DNA of 14,697 nt from Bryobacteraceae bacterium (GCA_025350445.1 JANXXV010000329.1:1-14697); one strand, 5' to 3'. Counted from the first letter of the stretch, positions 7,559 through 14,697 are shown. The notes: generated from the sequence alone by a model not told the origin. Made by a program: numbers and translations.

Positions 7559-7861
7559 TCATACCTTGGATTTGCCGGGAAAACGCGGTTTCGCATCGCG
7601 GGCCTCGATGGCCAGCCATACGCGCTCAGCGCCCAACAGAAGCGTGCAGTTGAGCAGGTGGCACGCCGCCGTCAGAGCCGGATGGAATTCACGCGCCGGC
7701 AAAAGCGAGATCCATGGCGCGGCAAGGATGGGAAGCGAAAACGCCGACAGCCATCCGAGCGTCGTCAGGATGCGGAAGTGTAGCGCCAGACCAAGACCGA
7801 GCCAGACCAACGCGGTAACGGAGGCATAAATGAGCAGAAATGCGCGGACGAGTACCGGCAT
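7559..7861 (-). CDS. Small hypothetical membrane protein
   Basis: A 100-aa protein with hydrophobic stretches at about 6-28, 32-55 and 63-78, so two or three membrane segments and a basic C-terminus (KPRFPGKSKV). I do not recognise a family. The ATG at 7861 is chosen because the frame upstream is antisense to the exported protein gene and reads as polar, non-membrane sequence. A TACGAT hexamer lies 6 nt before the ATG, with TTGCTC 16 nt further up. It is probably the first gene of a unit with the alcohol dehydrogenase 10 nt downstream. A role in sugar transport is possible but not shown. Confidence 0.6.
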   Translation of the reverse strand: MPVLVRAFLLIYASVTALVWLGLGLALHFRILTTLGWLSAFSLPILAAPWISLLPAREFHPALTAACHLLNCTLLLGAERVWLAIEARDAKPRFPGKSKV

Positions 7862-7945
7862 TGCGTCATCGTAGCAATCGTGTAACGACGAGCAAAAGCG
7901 GTACACGGGTGCGGGCGGGAATTTGTCTGGAATAATAGAAGTGCC
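7862..7945. promoter_or_regulatory. Divergent promoter region (84 bp)
   Basis: It separates the minus-strand membrane-protein/dehydrogenase unit from the plus-strand exported protein. On the plus strand AATAAT (7931-7936) ends 9 nt before the ATG at 7946. This is the same spacing as the TATAAT before the dehydrogenase at 6493, and both hexamers are followed by AG. On the minus strand TACGAT lies 6 nt before the ATG at 7861. No convincing -35 is seen for the plus direction. Confidence 0.4.
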
Positions 7946-8371
7946 ATGCGCATCCACAAGCTGCTTCTGTTCGTTTTGATCTTTGCCGCAACTGTTAGTC
8001 TGGTTCACGCTCAACCCCCCGGGGCCGGTGATCCGAATGACAAGGGCAAATTGTTCGGGGGGAAGGCGCCTAGCGAGGAAGACCCGCACGGCAGGAATTT
8101 GCTGGGCGCCGTTACAAATGAGGCCGGTGAGTTTGTGGAAGGCGCAGTGGTGTCTTTGAAGAATCTGAAGAGCGGGAAGGAAAGGTCGTTCATTACCAAG
8201 AAGGACGGCGTCTACCGCTTCGACAGCCTGCGGATGGACGCCGATTACGAGATGATGGCCAAGTTTAAGGGTGCCGTGAGCGACACGAAGAAACTTAGCA
8301 TGTATGACAGCAGGAAACACGCGGTTCGGAATTTTGTGATTCCAAATAAGGTGGAACCGCCGGCGAAGTGA
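7946..8371 (+). CDS. Exported carboxypeptidase-regulatory-like domain protein
   Basis: A 141-aa secreted or periplasmic protein. The signal peptide is clear: RIHK, a hydrophobic core at 6-20, and a probable cut after VHA (22). After a polar linker rich in G, D and K, residues 50-133 form a single beta-sandwich of the carboxypeptidase regulatory/CNA-B type. The usual turns are visible (LLGAVTNEAGEFVEGAVV, then KDGVYRFDSL). Such domains are often found in surface and TonB-linked proteins, but here the domain stands alone. No enzyme residues are present; a structural or binding role is likely. Confidence 0.78.
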   Translation: MRIHKLLLFVLIFAATVSLVHAQPPGAGDPNDKGKLFGGKAPSEEDPHGRNLLGAVTNEAGEFVEGAVVSLKNLKSGKERSFITKKDGVYRFDSLRMDADYEMMAKFKGAVSDTKKLSMYDSRKHAVRNFVIPNKVEPPAK

Positions 8372-9060
8372 TGGGCGGCGGGCTCGCTACTTTTCCTTCA
8401 GGGCTAACGAGTTGGTAATTCCAACTGGTGGCCTCAAGACACTGCATCAATTCAGAAGAAGATTTTACTCTTCTGTAACCGGCAAGCCTGTCTCGTTTCA
8501 TCTCTGGAACGACGCCTCAAAAACCGCCCAGTCATGTAAGAAGGCGAGACAACTATTTGGGGCGGTAGATCTCAGGGTGTTAAGCCGTTCTTGAAAAGGT
8601 TTTAGAATCAGACCTTCCTCTTTATCATGGAGACAGATTTCCAGCGAATTGGCTCAATGAAGCTGATCGGCTGAGCATGTCGCGCCTGTTCAGATACCGG
8701 CAGGACTGCGGCTGTGTGGCAATGTGGGCGTGCGCGGGCCGCGTAGTTGAGTATTTTTCCGCAGTCGATCCATGTGACCTCGATGGATATTTTGATTGCC
8801 ACCAATGTTTGCGCGGCTGCGCTTGGTGGACGGAGGCAACAGCGAATACGGGCTGCCGTATTTCGTAATGGAGCACATTGACGGGAAGCCGATTGCGCGG
8901 TTCAGGGTCATTTACTGAGCGGCAGCCTGAGGAACGAAACGGCTGCGCTGGAGAGCCAGGCGGCGCGCAATCCATTTCTGAGAACCCGCTGCTTCGCGAT
9001 GAGGAAAATAAGCGGGCCAAGGCGGGGTTGGCCGGTCCGAAAGATCGCTGCCGGAGGCTC
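8372..9060. other. 690-bp stretch without an intact gene
   Basis: Two small hairpins follow the exported-protein gene: AGTTGG/CCAACT (8410-8415 and 8421-8426, loop TAATT) and CAGAAGA/TCTTCTG (8453-8459 and 8469-8475). Neither has a T-run, though either could end the transcript. Further on there is only a protein-kinase fragment. The rest, including 8919-9060, shows short open frames without recognisable sequence. It is best read as eroded coding DNA. Confidence 0.5.
8796..8918 (+). pseudogene. Fragment of a Ser/Thr protein kinase
   Basis: Forty codons read MFARLRLVDGGNSEYGL then PYFVMEHIDGKPI before TGA at 8916-8918. This matches the strand-4/5 and hinge region of bacterial PknB-like kinases (pattern IARLxDGG...GLPYFVMEYVDGxPI). 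A stop lies just upstream in the same frame. Neither the glycine loop nor the catalytic HRD/DFG motifs are present nearby, so it is a remnant. The frame after the hinge (ARFRVIY) no longer fits the family. Confidence 0.6.
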
Positions 9061-9543
9061 TCACTGAAGCAACATGCGAACCTTTTCCAGGGCGTCTTCA
9101 GCCAGCCGGTAATCGGGTTGGATGATGAGCGCTTTGGTGAAGCACTCGCGGGCGCGGTTGTAGGCTTCGAGTGCAACGTGAGCGCGGCCGAGGTTGTACC
9201 AGGGATAGTGGTACGACTCGTATCGTTCGCTCTCAGTGGCCTGCACGAGCCAGGGAATCGCTTCCTCGTGTTTGCCCTGTTCAATCAGGTATGCGCCAAT
9301 GTCGTTGTAGGGATTTCCGTAGGCGGGGTCCACGGCGATAGCTTTTCTGCACTCGGCAATTGCATCGTTCAGGCGGCCTTGGAAACGATACGTCCAACCG
9401 AGGAACGTGTAAGCCTCCGCGGTGGGACAAGCATCGATGGACTCCCGATACAGTTCGGCCGCGCGGTCCAGCTCGCCCTCCATCTGCAGCATGTAGGCTT
9501 TTTGGAAGAGCTGCTCGGCAAGCTGTCTACGATCGGCGGACAT
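9061..9543 (-). CDS. Tetratricopeptide-repeat protein
   Basis: A 160-aa soluble helical-repeat protein without signal peptide or membrane segment. Four TPR units are visible at about 9-40, 43-73, 76-107 and 115-146, with the usual spacing of W/L, G, Y and A-x-P residues (for example AYTFLGWTYRFQGRLNDAI and AECRKAIAVDPAYGNPYNDI). It probably binds a protein partner. The start at 9543 opens the first helix; the longer frame would run into the galU promoter. It is divergent from galU with 35 bp between the longest possible starts. The partner cannot be predicted. Confidence 0.85.
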   Translation of the reverse strand: MSADRRQLAEQLFQKAYMLQMEGELDRAAELYRESIDACPTAEAYTFLGWTYRFQGRLNDAIAECRKAIAVDPAYGNPYNDIGAYLIEQGKHEEAIPWLVQATESERYESYHYPWYNLGRAHVALEAYNRARECFTKALIIQPDYRLAEDALEKVRMLLQ

Positions 9544-9587
9544 GCAAATAAGGTATATCACCCCGCACGTCCCGTACAATGGAGGGG
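9544..9587. promoter_or_regulatory. Compact divergent promoters of the TPR gene and galU
   Basis: On the plus strand TACAAT (9575-9580) ends 7 nt before the ATG at 9588. On the minus strand TATACC lies 8 nt before the ATG at 9543, with TTGTAC 16 nt further upstream. Both would give nearly leaderless mRNAs. The two -35 regions must overlap, so the two genes may compete for polymerase. Confidence 0.4.
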
Positions 9588-10472
9588 ATGATTCAGAAGG
9601 TGCGAAAAGCGGTCTTTCCGGCGGCGGGATTGGGGACGCGATTTCTTCCAGCCACGAAGGCGCAACCTAAAGAAATGCTGCCTCTGGTGGACAAACCCCT
9701 CATCCAGTATGGGGTTGAGGAAGTAATCCATTCCGGAATTCAGAACATTATCATCGTCACGGGCCGCGGGAAATCGGCTATTGAAGATCACTTCGATGTC
9801 AGCTTTGAGTTGGAACATCTGCTGGAATCGCGCGGAAAGAAAGATTTGCTGGCGTCGGTGCGCAGCGTTTCCGATATGATCGATATCGCGTATGTGCGTC
9901 AGAAAGAGGCCCTGGGATTGGGCCACGCAGTGCTGCGCGCCAAGGAACTGGTTGGGCCCGAACCGTTCGCGGTGGTGCTGTCGGACGATGTGATCGACGC
10001 TGAGATTCCCTGCATGCGGCAATTGCTGGATGTCTACGAGTTTTTCGGCGCGTCGGTGGTGGCGCTGATGGAAGTACCCAAAGACCGCATCTCCGCGTAT
10101 GGCGTGGTGGATGCAGAACCGGTGGCGCACAACGGCGCGAAGGACCGACTGTATCGCATCTGCAATATGGTGGAAAAGCCGAAGGCGGAGGACGCGCCAT
10201 CGAACTTGGCAATCATCGGCCGCTACGTATTAACACCGGAAATTTTCACGTCCATAGAGGCGGTGGAACCGGGTTCGGGCGGCGAGATTCAATTGACAGA
10301 CGGACTGAAGCACCTGCTGCGCAACCGGCCGATTTACGGATACAAATTCGAAGGCACGCGTTACGATGCCGGTGACAAGCTTGGATTTTTGAAGGCAACC
10401 GTTGAGTTTGCATTGAAGCGTTACGATCTCGGTGGACCGTTCCGCGAGTATCTGCGGGGAATGAAATTTTAG
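9579..10472 (+). CDS. galU: UTP--glucose-1-phosphate uridylyltransferase
   Basis: It makes UDP-glucose from UTP and glucose-1-phosphate, feeding polysaccharide and envelope sugars. The protein (297 aa, full length) carries the nucleotidyltransferase signature GLGTRFLPATKAQPKEM (17-33), with Lys31 catalytic. It also has LSDDVID (135-141), VEKP (198-201) and the GalU block GSGGEIQLTDGL (232-243). Two starts are possible: ATG 9579, or ATG 9588 (MIQKVRKAVFPAAG), which fits family ends. A -10-like TACAAT overlaps the first ATG, favouring 9588 as a leaderless start. The stop lies within the Shine-Dalgarno of the next gene, so the two are co-transcribed. Confidence 0.95.
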   Translation: MEGMIQKVRKAVFPAAGLGTRFLPATKAQPKEMLPLVDKPLIQYGVEEVIHSGIQNIIIVTGRGKSAIEDHFDVSFELEHLLESRGKKDLLASVRSVSDMIDIAYVRQKEALGLGHAVLRAKELVGPEPFAVVLSDDVIDAEIPCMRQLLDVYEFFGASVVALMEVPKDRISAYGVVDAEPVAHNGAKDRLYRICNMVEKPKAEDAPSNLAIIGRYVLTPEIFTSIEAVEPGSGGEIQLTDGLKHLLRNRPIYGYKFEGTRYDAGDKLGFLKATVEFALKRYDLGGPFREYLRGMKF

Positions 10473-10476
10473 GAGA
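10471..10476 (+). promoter_or_regulatory. Shine-Dalgarno that fixes a GTG start
   Basis: AGGAGA overlaps the last bases of the galU TAG and sits 5 nt before GTG 10482. It is the clearest ribosome-binding site in the window and decides the GTG start of the downstream gene. Confidence 0.75.
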
Positions 10477-10481
10477 ACGCC

Positions 10482-11606
10482 GTGAGCAGCGTCCCCATCG
10501 AATTGCCGCTAAAACCGAGTGAAGCAGCGGCGCTGGCCGACCTGATATTCCAATACGCCGAAGGCCGCCCGCTGAACGACGATATTCGCAATCGCCTGAA
10601 TGGACGGCTGGGTTCGCTTGCACTCACCAGCATGGTGCCGTTTCTTGGATCGCTGCAAAAAGACCCGGTCCATTCGTCGGCATACTACATTGCGGTGGAT
10701 GCAAACTCCGGACCCGGCGCCGATTCCTTGTTGCTTCGCATGGCGCTTGCGTCATCGCCCGCGAGCGCGCACTTTCCCGATTCCATTTTGATTGGACGCA
10801 TGCGTCCGGGCGGTGGACGGGAGATTGTGGTAAATGCGATTCCGTTCGCGGCGGCGGACCGTGAGAATATCCGGACATTCGCGGGCCGGATCGACCGTTC
10901 TTTCTACTCCAGACCGCAAGGTGCGCAGTCGGCCATTTCGGTTGCCATTCGAAATCCACTGAGGGAAATTCCGGCGGCGTTCGACGCGTTTCGCACGATT
11001 TCCCGGAAGTACGGGGTGAATCTGGCGTCGCTGACGGCGGCCTCGGGTTCGTCTACGGAAGAGGTTTACTGCACGGCGTTGTGGGCGGCGATTCGCGCGG
11101 GCTGGCGCGAAGGTTACAACCTGAGTCTGAGTCTGCCTGAAGATGTGGAAGCTGCCAAGCTGGCTGTTTCGGGCGCACCTGGCTACACGCGGTATGCCAT
11201 TCCGGCGCCGGCGGATCGGATATTCGATTACATCCAAACGGTGAAAGCGCCGCAGAGTTCGTCGAAGAGTTTCGATTTTGAATTGTCCCTGGCCGCGGGC
11301 CCCGAGGCTACGACGGCCGAACAACTGGCGGAGCAACTGGAGCGGCTGAAGAGCAGTGGGCGCGCGGCGCAACTGATTGCGCCGAAACTGGCGAGCCCAG
11401 ACGATGCGGCTGCATTGGCGGCTGTCGCCCGGCAATTCAATGCGACGTTGAGTTTCTACTTTGAGAAGCTTCCCGGAGAGCAGGCGCTGCAGCAGATCGG
11501 GCGCGCTACCGGCGGGCGATTCAACGCGACCGTAGAGACCGGCGGGGGAACGCGCGCTGAGATTGCAGAGATCATTGTTTCTGCCGCCGGCGATTTGCGG
11601 GGATAA
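10482..11606 (+). CDS. Conserved-looking protein of unknown function
   Basis: A 374-aa soluble protein with no signal peptide or membrane segment. I do not recognise the N-terminal two thirds. They contain alternating beta and helix segments such as YYIAVDANSG (69-78), DSILIGRMRPGGGREIVVNA and KYGVNLASLTAASGSSTEEV. The last third (264-355) runs FDFELSL, TTAEQLAEQLERL, LIAPKLA, AVARQFNATLSFYFEKL and RATGGRFNATVETGGG. It faintly recalls the end of tagaturonate epimerase (UxaE) proteins, without their HSGSDKF motif. The gene has a strong Shine-Dalgarno and sits between galU and a TIM-barrel epimerase, 7 nt from the latter. A sugar-related role is therefore plausible but not shown. Confidence 0.7.
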   Translation: MSSVPIELPLKPSEAAALADLIFQYAEGRPLNDDIRNRLNGRLGSLALTSMVPFLGSLQKDPVHSSAYYIAVDANSGPGADSLLLRMALASSPASAHFPDSILIGRMRPGGGREIVVNAIPFAAADRENIRTFAGRIDRSFYSRPQGAQSAISVAIRNPLREIPAAFDAFRTISRKYGVNLASLTAASGSSTEEVYCTALWAAIRAGWREGYNLSLSLPEDVEAAKLAVSGAPGYTRYAIPAPADRIFDYIQTVKAPQSSSKSFDFELSLAAGPEATTAEQLAEQLERLKSSGRAAQLIAPKLASPDDAAALAAVARQFNATLSFYFEKLPGEQALQQIGRATGGRFNATVETGGGTRAEIAEIIVSAAGDLRG

Positions 11607-11613
11607 TAGACAG

Positions 11614-12654
11614 ATGCTTCGTCGAACGTTTCTGGCTGGGTCCGGCGTGGCCCCGTTTTCGCAAACCGCACTGCCGCAAACTGCCATGCCGTCAATCAAA
11701 CTGGGAATAGATCTCTTCAGCATCAGGTCGTCGAACTACACGCCGTTTGAATACTTGGATTACGCCGCGAAGCAACGTGCGAAGGTGGTGCACTTTTCCG
11801 AGATCCGGTTTATTGGAAATCTGGAAGAGTCGAATCTGAAGAAAGTTCGCGCACACGCCGCGGGGCTGGGTATTGAGGTGGAGATCGGAATGCGGTCGAT
11901 CTGCCCTTCTTCCAAAGCGTTCGACGCGGCTCAGGGTACGGCGGAGCAGCAACTGGAAAGGATGTTCAGGGCGGCGAATTTGGTGGGTTCGAAGATTGTC
12001 CGGGCATTCCTGGGGACATCGGCGGATCGGACCGGGGCGATGCCGATCGAAGGCCATATTGAGAATGCAGCGAAGGTGCTGCGCGCGGTCCGCGCAAAGG
12101 CGATGGACCACAACTTGAAAATCGCCATCGAGAACCACGCGGGCGACATGCAGGGCCGCGAGTTGAAGATGCTGATCGATGAATCGGGCAAGGATTTTGT
12201 GGGCGCGTGCCTGGATTCGGGCAATCCGCTTTGGGCGATTGAAGATCCGCATCTGACGCTGGAAATTCTGGCGCCGTACGTGCTTACCAGCCACATTCGG
12301 GATACTGCGGTTTGGCGCGTTCCGGAAGGCGCGGCCGTACAGTGGGTGCGGATGGGCGATGGCAATATTGGGATTGACGATTATGTCCGGAAGTACGCGC
12401 AACTGTGCCCCGGCAAAGCGCTTTCGCTGGAAATTATTGTTACCCAGGCGCGGACGTTTCCCTATCTGGAACCCCGGTTTTGGGATGGGTACCGGCATAC
12501 TCCGGCTTGGGAGTTCGGCCGCTTCCTGGCGTTGGTGGAGAGAGGCACGGAGCGCGCGGCACAACCGCCGGTGCCGAAGGACCGTGCCGCCCAACAGGAG
12601 CGCGAAGATCTTGAGGCGAGCATGGTCTATACAAGAAAGCTGCTGAATCTATGA
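11614..12654 (+). CDS. Exported sugar phosphate isomerase/epimerase-like TIM-barrel protein
   Basis: A 346-aa protein of the xylose-isomerase-like TIM-barrel family (AP_endonuc_2). Its expected metal ligands are E173 (AIENH), D201 (CLDSGN), H227 (TSHIRD) and E273 (SLEI). It starts with MLRRTFLAGSG, a twin-arginine-type leader followed by a short, weakly hydrophobic stretch to about residue 24. Export by Tat is likely, though the h-region is poor. The start at 11614 is taken because it gives the RR leader and lies 7 nt after the previous stop. A longer frame from 11563 would overlap the upstream gene. The stop overlaps the next gene's start (ATGA). The substrate is unknown. Confidence 0.85.
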   Translation: MLRRTFLAGSGVAPFSQTALPQTAMPSIKLGIDLFSIRSSNYTPFEYLDYAAKQRAKVVHFSEIRFIGNLEESNLKKVRAHAAGLGIEVEIGMRSICPSSKAFDAAQGTAEQQLERMFRAANLVGSKIVRAFLGTSADRTGAMPIEGHIENAAKVLRAVRAKAMDHNLKIAIENHAGDMQGRELKMLIDESGKDFVGACLDSGNPLWAIEDPHLTLEILAPYVLTSHIRDTAVWRVPEGAAVQWVRMGDGNIGIDDYVRKYAQLCPGKALSLEIIVTQARTFPYLEPRFWDGYRHTPAWEFGRFLALVERGTERAAQPPVPKDRAAQQEREDLEASMVYTRKLLNL

Positions 12655-13556
12655 AGCTGATTTCCCTACTCGCGGTTTCCTCTATCGCTTATGCCGGAAT
12701 TGTGGCGGACGTTCGTGCATCGCTGGGGCATGGCAATTTCCCGCAAGCCGAGGCGTTGATTTCGAAGTATCGCGCTGAAAGGGGCGTCACCGATGAAATG
12801 ATTGCCGCCTATTCCTGGCTGGGCCGCGCGGCGCTGGCGGCGAAGCAGTTCGATCAGGCGGAGAAGTATGCCGCGACCACGAAGAAGATGGCGGTGGCTC
12901 AGTTGCGTTCGGCAAAACCGGATACGAATCCGAATGCGGATCTGCCGATCGCTTTGGGCGCGGCTATCGAGGTGGAAGGGCAATCCCTGGCGGCTCGCGG
13001 GCAGCGCGCCGAGGCGGTGGAATACTTGCAGCAGGAACTGGCGGCGTATCGGAATACGTCCATCCGCACGCGGATTCAGAAGAATCTAAACCTGTTGAGC
13101 CTGGAAGGCAAGCCCGCGCCGGCTCTGGAGATGAAGACGTTTCTGGGGCCGCAGTCTCCGCCGCTGGCGTCGCTTAAAGGAAAGCCTGTACTGTTGTTTT
13201 TCTGGGCGCATTGGTGCAGCGACTGTAAGCACGAGGTGGAGATCGTGGCGCAGGTGAAGCAGCAGTACGCCGCTAAGGGTTTGGTGGTGATTGGGCCGAC
13301 GCAGCATTACGGCTATGCGGAGGCCGGCCGCGATGTTGGGGCGGAGGAAGAGCTGGCTTACATCGAAAAGATCCGGAAACAATTCTATGGTCCGTTGTTT
13401 GATATGCCGGCGCCGGTGAGTGAAGAGAATTTCCGGAACTATGGGGCGAGTACGACGCCGACGCTGGTGCTGATTGACCGGAAGGGGATGGTGAATTTAT
13501 TTCATCCGGGGAATCTCTCGCTGGATGAGTTGAGGGCGCGGATCGACCGGCTGTAG
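12651..13556 (+). CDS. Exported TlpA-like thioredoxin with helical N-terminal domain
   Basis: A 301-aa protein. It begins with a signal peptide (MKLISLLAVSSIAYA, cut about 15). Residues 16-150 form a TPR-like helical region (AEALISKYRAERG, AALAAKQFDQAEKY, RGQRAEAVEYLQQEL). The thioredoxin domain covers about 153-301, with WCSDC (188-192; Cys189 and Cys192), and TTPT (268-271) supplies the cis-proline. It probably acts in the periplasm as a thiol oxidoreductase. The pair SD between the cysteines differs from CGPC thioredoxin and CxxC of DsbA. Its start overlaps the stop of the epimerase gene by ATGA, indicating translational coupling. A link between the two exported proteins is inferred only from this. 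Confidence 0.88.
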   Translation: MKLISLLAVSSIAYAGIVADVRASLGHGNFPQAEALISKYRAERGVTDEMIAAYSWLGRAALAAKQFDQAEKYAATTKKMAVAQLRSAKPDTNPNADLPIALGAAIEVEGQSLAARGQRAEAVEYLQQELAAYRNTSIRTRIQKNLNLLSLEGKPAPALEMKTFLGPQSPPLASLKGKPVLLFFWAHWCSDCKHEVEIVAQVKQQYAAKGLVVIGPTQHYGYAEAGRDVGAEEELAYIEKIRKQFYGPLFDMPAPVSEENFRNYGASTTPTLVLIDRKGMVNLFHPGNLSLDELRARIDRL

Positions 13557-13581
13557 GAGGTGGTGACGGGAGCGCGGCCCG

Positions 13582-13625
13582 GGGTGCTATAGGCGCGCAG
13601 AAGCGGGCGCGCGCCTATAGCACCC
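13582..13625. terminator. Bidirectional terminator hairpin
   Basis: A perfect 17-bp stem pairs GGGTGCTATAGGCGCGC (13582-13598) with its reverse complement (13609-13625) around a 10-nt loop. It lies between the convergent thioredoxin and selB genes. The selB stop codon and last three codons are inside the right arm, so the hairpin is part of the coding end of selB. No clear T-run follows on either side. Confidence 0.75.
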
Positions 13626-14697
13626 GGCGGGAATCGCCGTCGCGCATGGTGATGTGTTCGCGGTCCAAATGTTCCAGCAGCGGGATGGCGTATTTCCTGC
13701 TGATACCAGTCCAGTCCTTGAACTCGCCCACGCTGAAGTGTTCGCCCTTGTGGCTGGCCAGCAGTTCGCGCAAAGTAGCCAAGGCCGAATGATGAAAAAC
13801 CAGATCGTCTCCGATGCGGATTAATTTTTTGCCGCGGTAGAGGATCTGCAGTAAGCTGCGGGCACGGGCCACTTCCACGCCGGAACGCTGAAGCACCTCA
13901 GGCAGTCCGGGGACGGCGAGGCCGGCGTGTTCGAATGCGGCTTCAATTTTGGCCAGCGCGTCCGCTTCGTCCTGCTTCAAGGCTAGCTTGTGCGTTGCCA
14001 AGTGCACGATGTCGCCAGTGACCACCAACTGTTTATCGGCAGCCAGTAGCGCGTCGAACAGGGCTGGTGGGGCATCGGGCGCTTCGCGGCTGCGCATCTC
14101 TTCCTTTGCCAGGCCAGGTAGCAGCGGGAATTTCAAGTGGAACCCGGCCAACTGCTCTTTCCATTTCGCAATGGTGGCGTGCATCCAAGCTTTATCGACG
14201 AACCAGCTTTGCGCCAAGTGCGCGGCCTTGGCGCCCGCGGCCTTCTCAATTACGGCGGCGGTGAGGCCCGTTCGCGCGATGAGATCCGCGGTGCTTAGGC
14301 CGAAGCGGGATTCGCGGATGAACAGTGCGACCCGTTGCTCAATGGTGCCTTCCGCGAGGAGTTGCAACCGCTCCAGGGTGTCTTTGCGCGGTGGTGCGAT
14401 GTCGAGCACTACTCCGCCGCCGATGGTCACTACAGGTGAGAACATGCGTGCAATGAAGCGGTCTCCGGGCAGCAGCAGAATGGGATTGCGCAATCGAAGC
14501 CGTGCGAATTGCGGAGACCCCAGGCTGCGATATTCGGCCACTACTTCAGAAGTTCCGGAGTGAAAGTGGAGCGGCGCGCGGTTCTTCAGAGGTTTTGCGG
14601 AGGAGAGCAATTCAAAGGCGCAGTCGATGATTTTCGTTGTTCGAAATCGCCCCGTTTCGGCCAGTACAACGCCGCGGAACAGGTCGCCCTCACCGGC
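13615..14697 (-). CDS. selB: Selenocysteine-specific elongation factor SelB (5' end outside window)
   Basis: SelB is a GTP-binding factor that brings Sec-tRNA to UGA codons next to a SECIS hairpin. The visible 360 residues cover the C-terminal half. First come beta-barrel domains (AGEGDLFRGVVLAETGRF at the edge; LPGDRFIARMFSPVVTIGGG). Then come the winged-helix repeats, ending with the family signature FKDWTGISRKYAIPLLEHLD and the terminal DGDSRRVL. The frame is open to the window edge and the residues before the TTG at 14610 match the family, so TTG is not the start. The GTPase domain lies outside the window. SelB implies selA, selC, selD and selenoproteins elsewhere in the genome. Confidence 0.93.
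   Translation of the reverse strand, partial: AGEGDLFRGVVLAETGRFRTTKIIDCAFELLSSAKPLKNRAPLHFHSGTSEVVAEYRSLGSPQFARLRLRNPILLLPGDRFIARMFSPVVTIGGGVVLDIAPPRKDTLERLQLLAEGTIEQRVALFIRESRFGLSTADLIARTGLTAAVIEKAAGAKAAHLAQSWFVDKAWMHATIAKWKEQLAGFHLKFPLLPGLAKEEMRSREAPDAPPALFDALLAADKQLVVTGDIVHLATHKLALKQDEADALAKIEAAFEHAGLAVPGLPEVLQRSGVEVARARSLLQILYRGKKLIRIGDDLVFHHSALATLRELLASHKGEHFSVGEFKDWTGISRKYAIPLLEHLDREHITMRDGDSRRVL

Noticed and set aside
8878..9591. Open frame of 237 codons on the plus strand
   Set aside because: It is mostly antisense to the TPR gene and enters galU; it shows no recognisable domain.
10752..12594. Long minus-strand open frames (323 and 300 codons)
   Set aside because: They are antisense to the well-supported operon genes, arginine-rich and without motifs.

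Overview
The window looks like chromosomal DNA of a GC-rich member of the Acidobacteriota, most likely a Solibacter/Bryobacter-type organism. I infer this from protein style: an exported carboxypeptidase-regulatory-like protein, a TIM-barrel epimerase with a twin-arginine leader, a tandem UspA, and sugar-oxidoreductase clusters. It was not checked by alignment. No tRNA, rRNA, CRISPR array or intact transposase was found.

Left part (1-2523): the 3' end of a tandem universal stress protein faces a P1B-type metal ATPase. They are separated by a long imperfect hairpin that reaches the ATPase stop codon.

Graveyard (2523-3704): a gene for a RhaS-like periplasmic sugar-binding protein has decayed by two frameshifts and three in-frame stops. 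It is also interrupted by a 252-bp element with 13-bp terminal inverted repeats. Removing exactly that element rejoins the family sequence codon for codon. The element is the most novel thing in the window. The ATPase start codon overlaps the stop codon of the dead gene.

Sugar or sugar-acid block (3705-7861): a Gfo/Idh/MocA oxidoreductase (+) runs tail-to-tail, with a 12-bp overlap, into a minus-strand set. Read 5' to 3', that set is a small membrane protein, a zinc alcohol dehydrogenase, an isocitrate/isopropylmalate-type dehydrogenase and an amidohydrolase. Together with the dead sugar-binding gene they suggest a catabolic route for an unidentified sugar or sugar acid whose nearby uptake gene has been lost.

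Middle (7946-9543): a small exported protein, a 690-bp stretch with only a Ser/Thr-kinase scrap, and a TPR protein transcribed divergently from galU.

Right part (9579-13556): galU, an unrecognised conserved-looking protein, an exported TIM-barrel epimerase and an exported TlpA-like thioredoxin form a tight + strand operon. It converges on selB, which is truncated by the window end, at a perfect 17-bp hairpin containing the selB stop codon. SelB means the organism decodes UGA as selenocysteine somewhere in its genome.

Several first genes of transcription units have a -10-like hexamer only 5-9 nt before the start codon and no Shine-Dalgarno sequence. This suggests leaderless or nearly leaderless mRNAs, whereas an internal operon gene (10482) has a clear AGGAGA.
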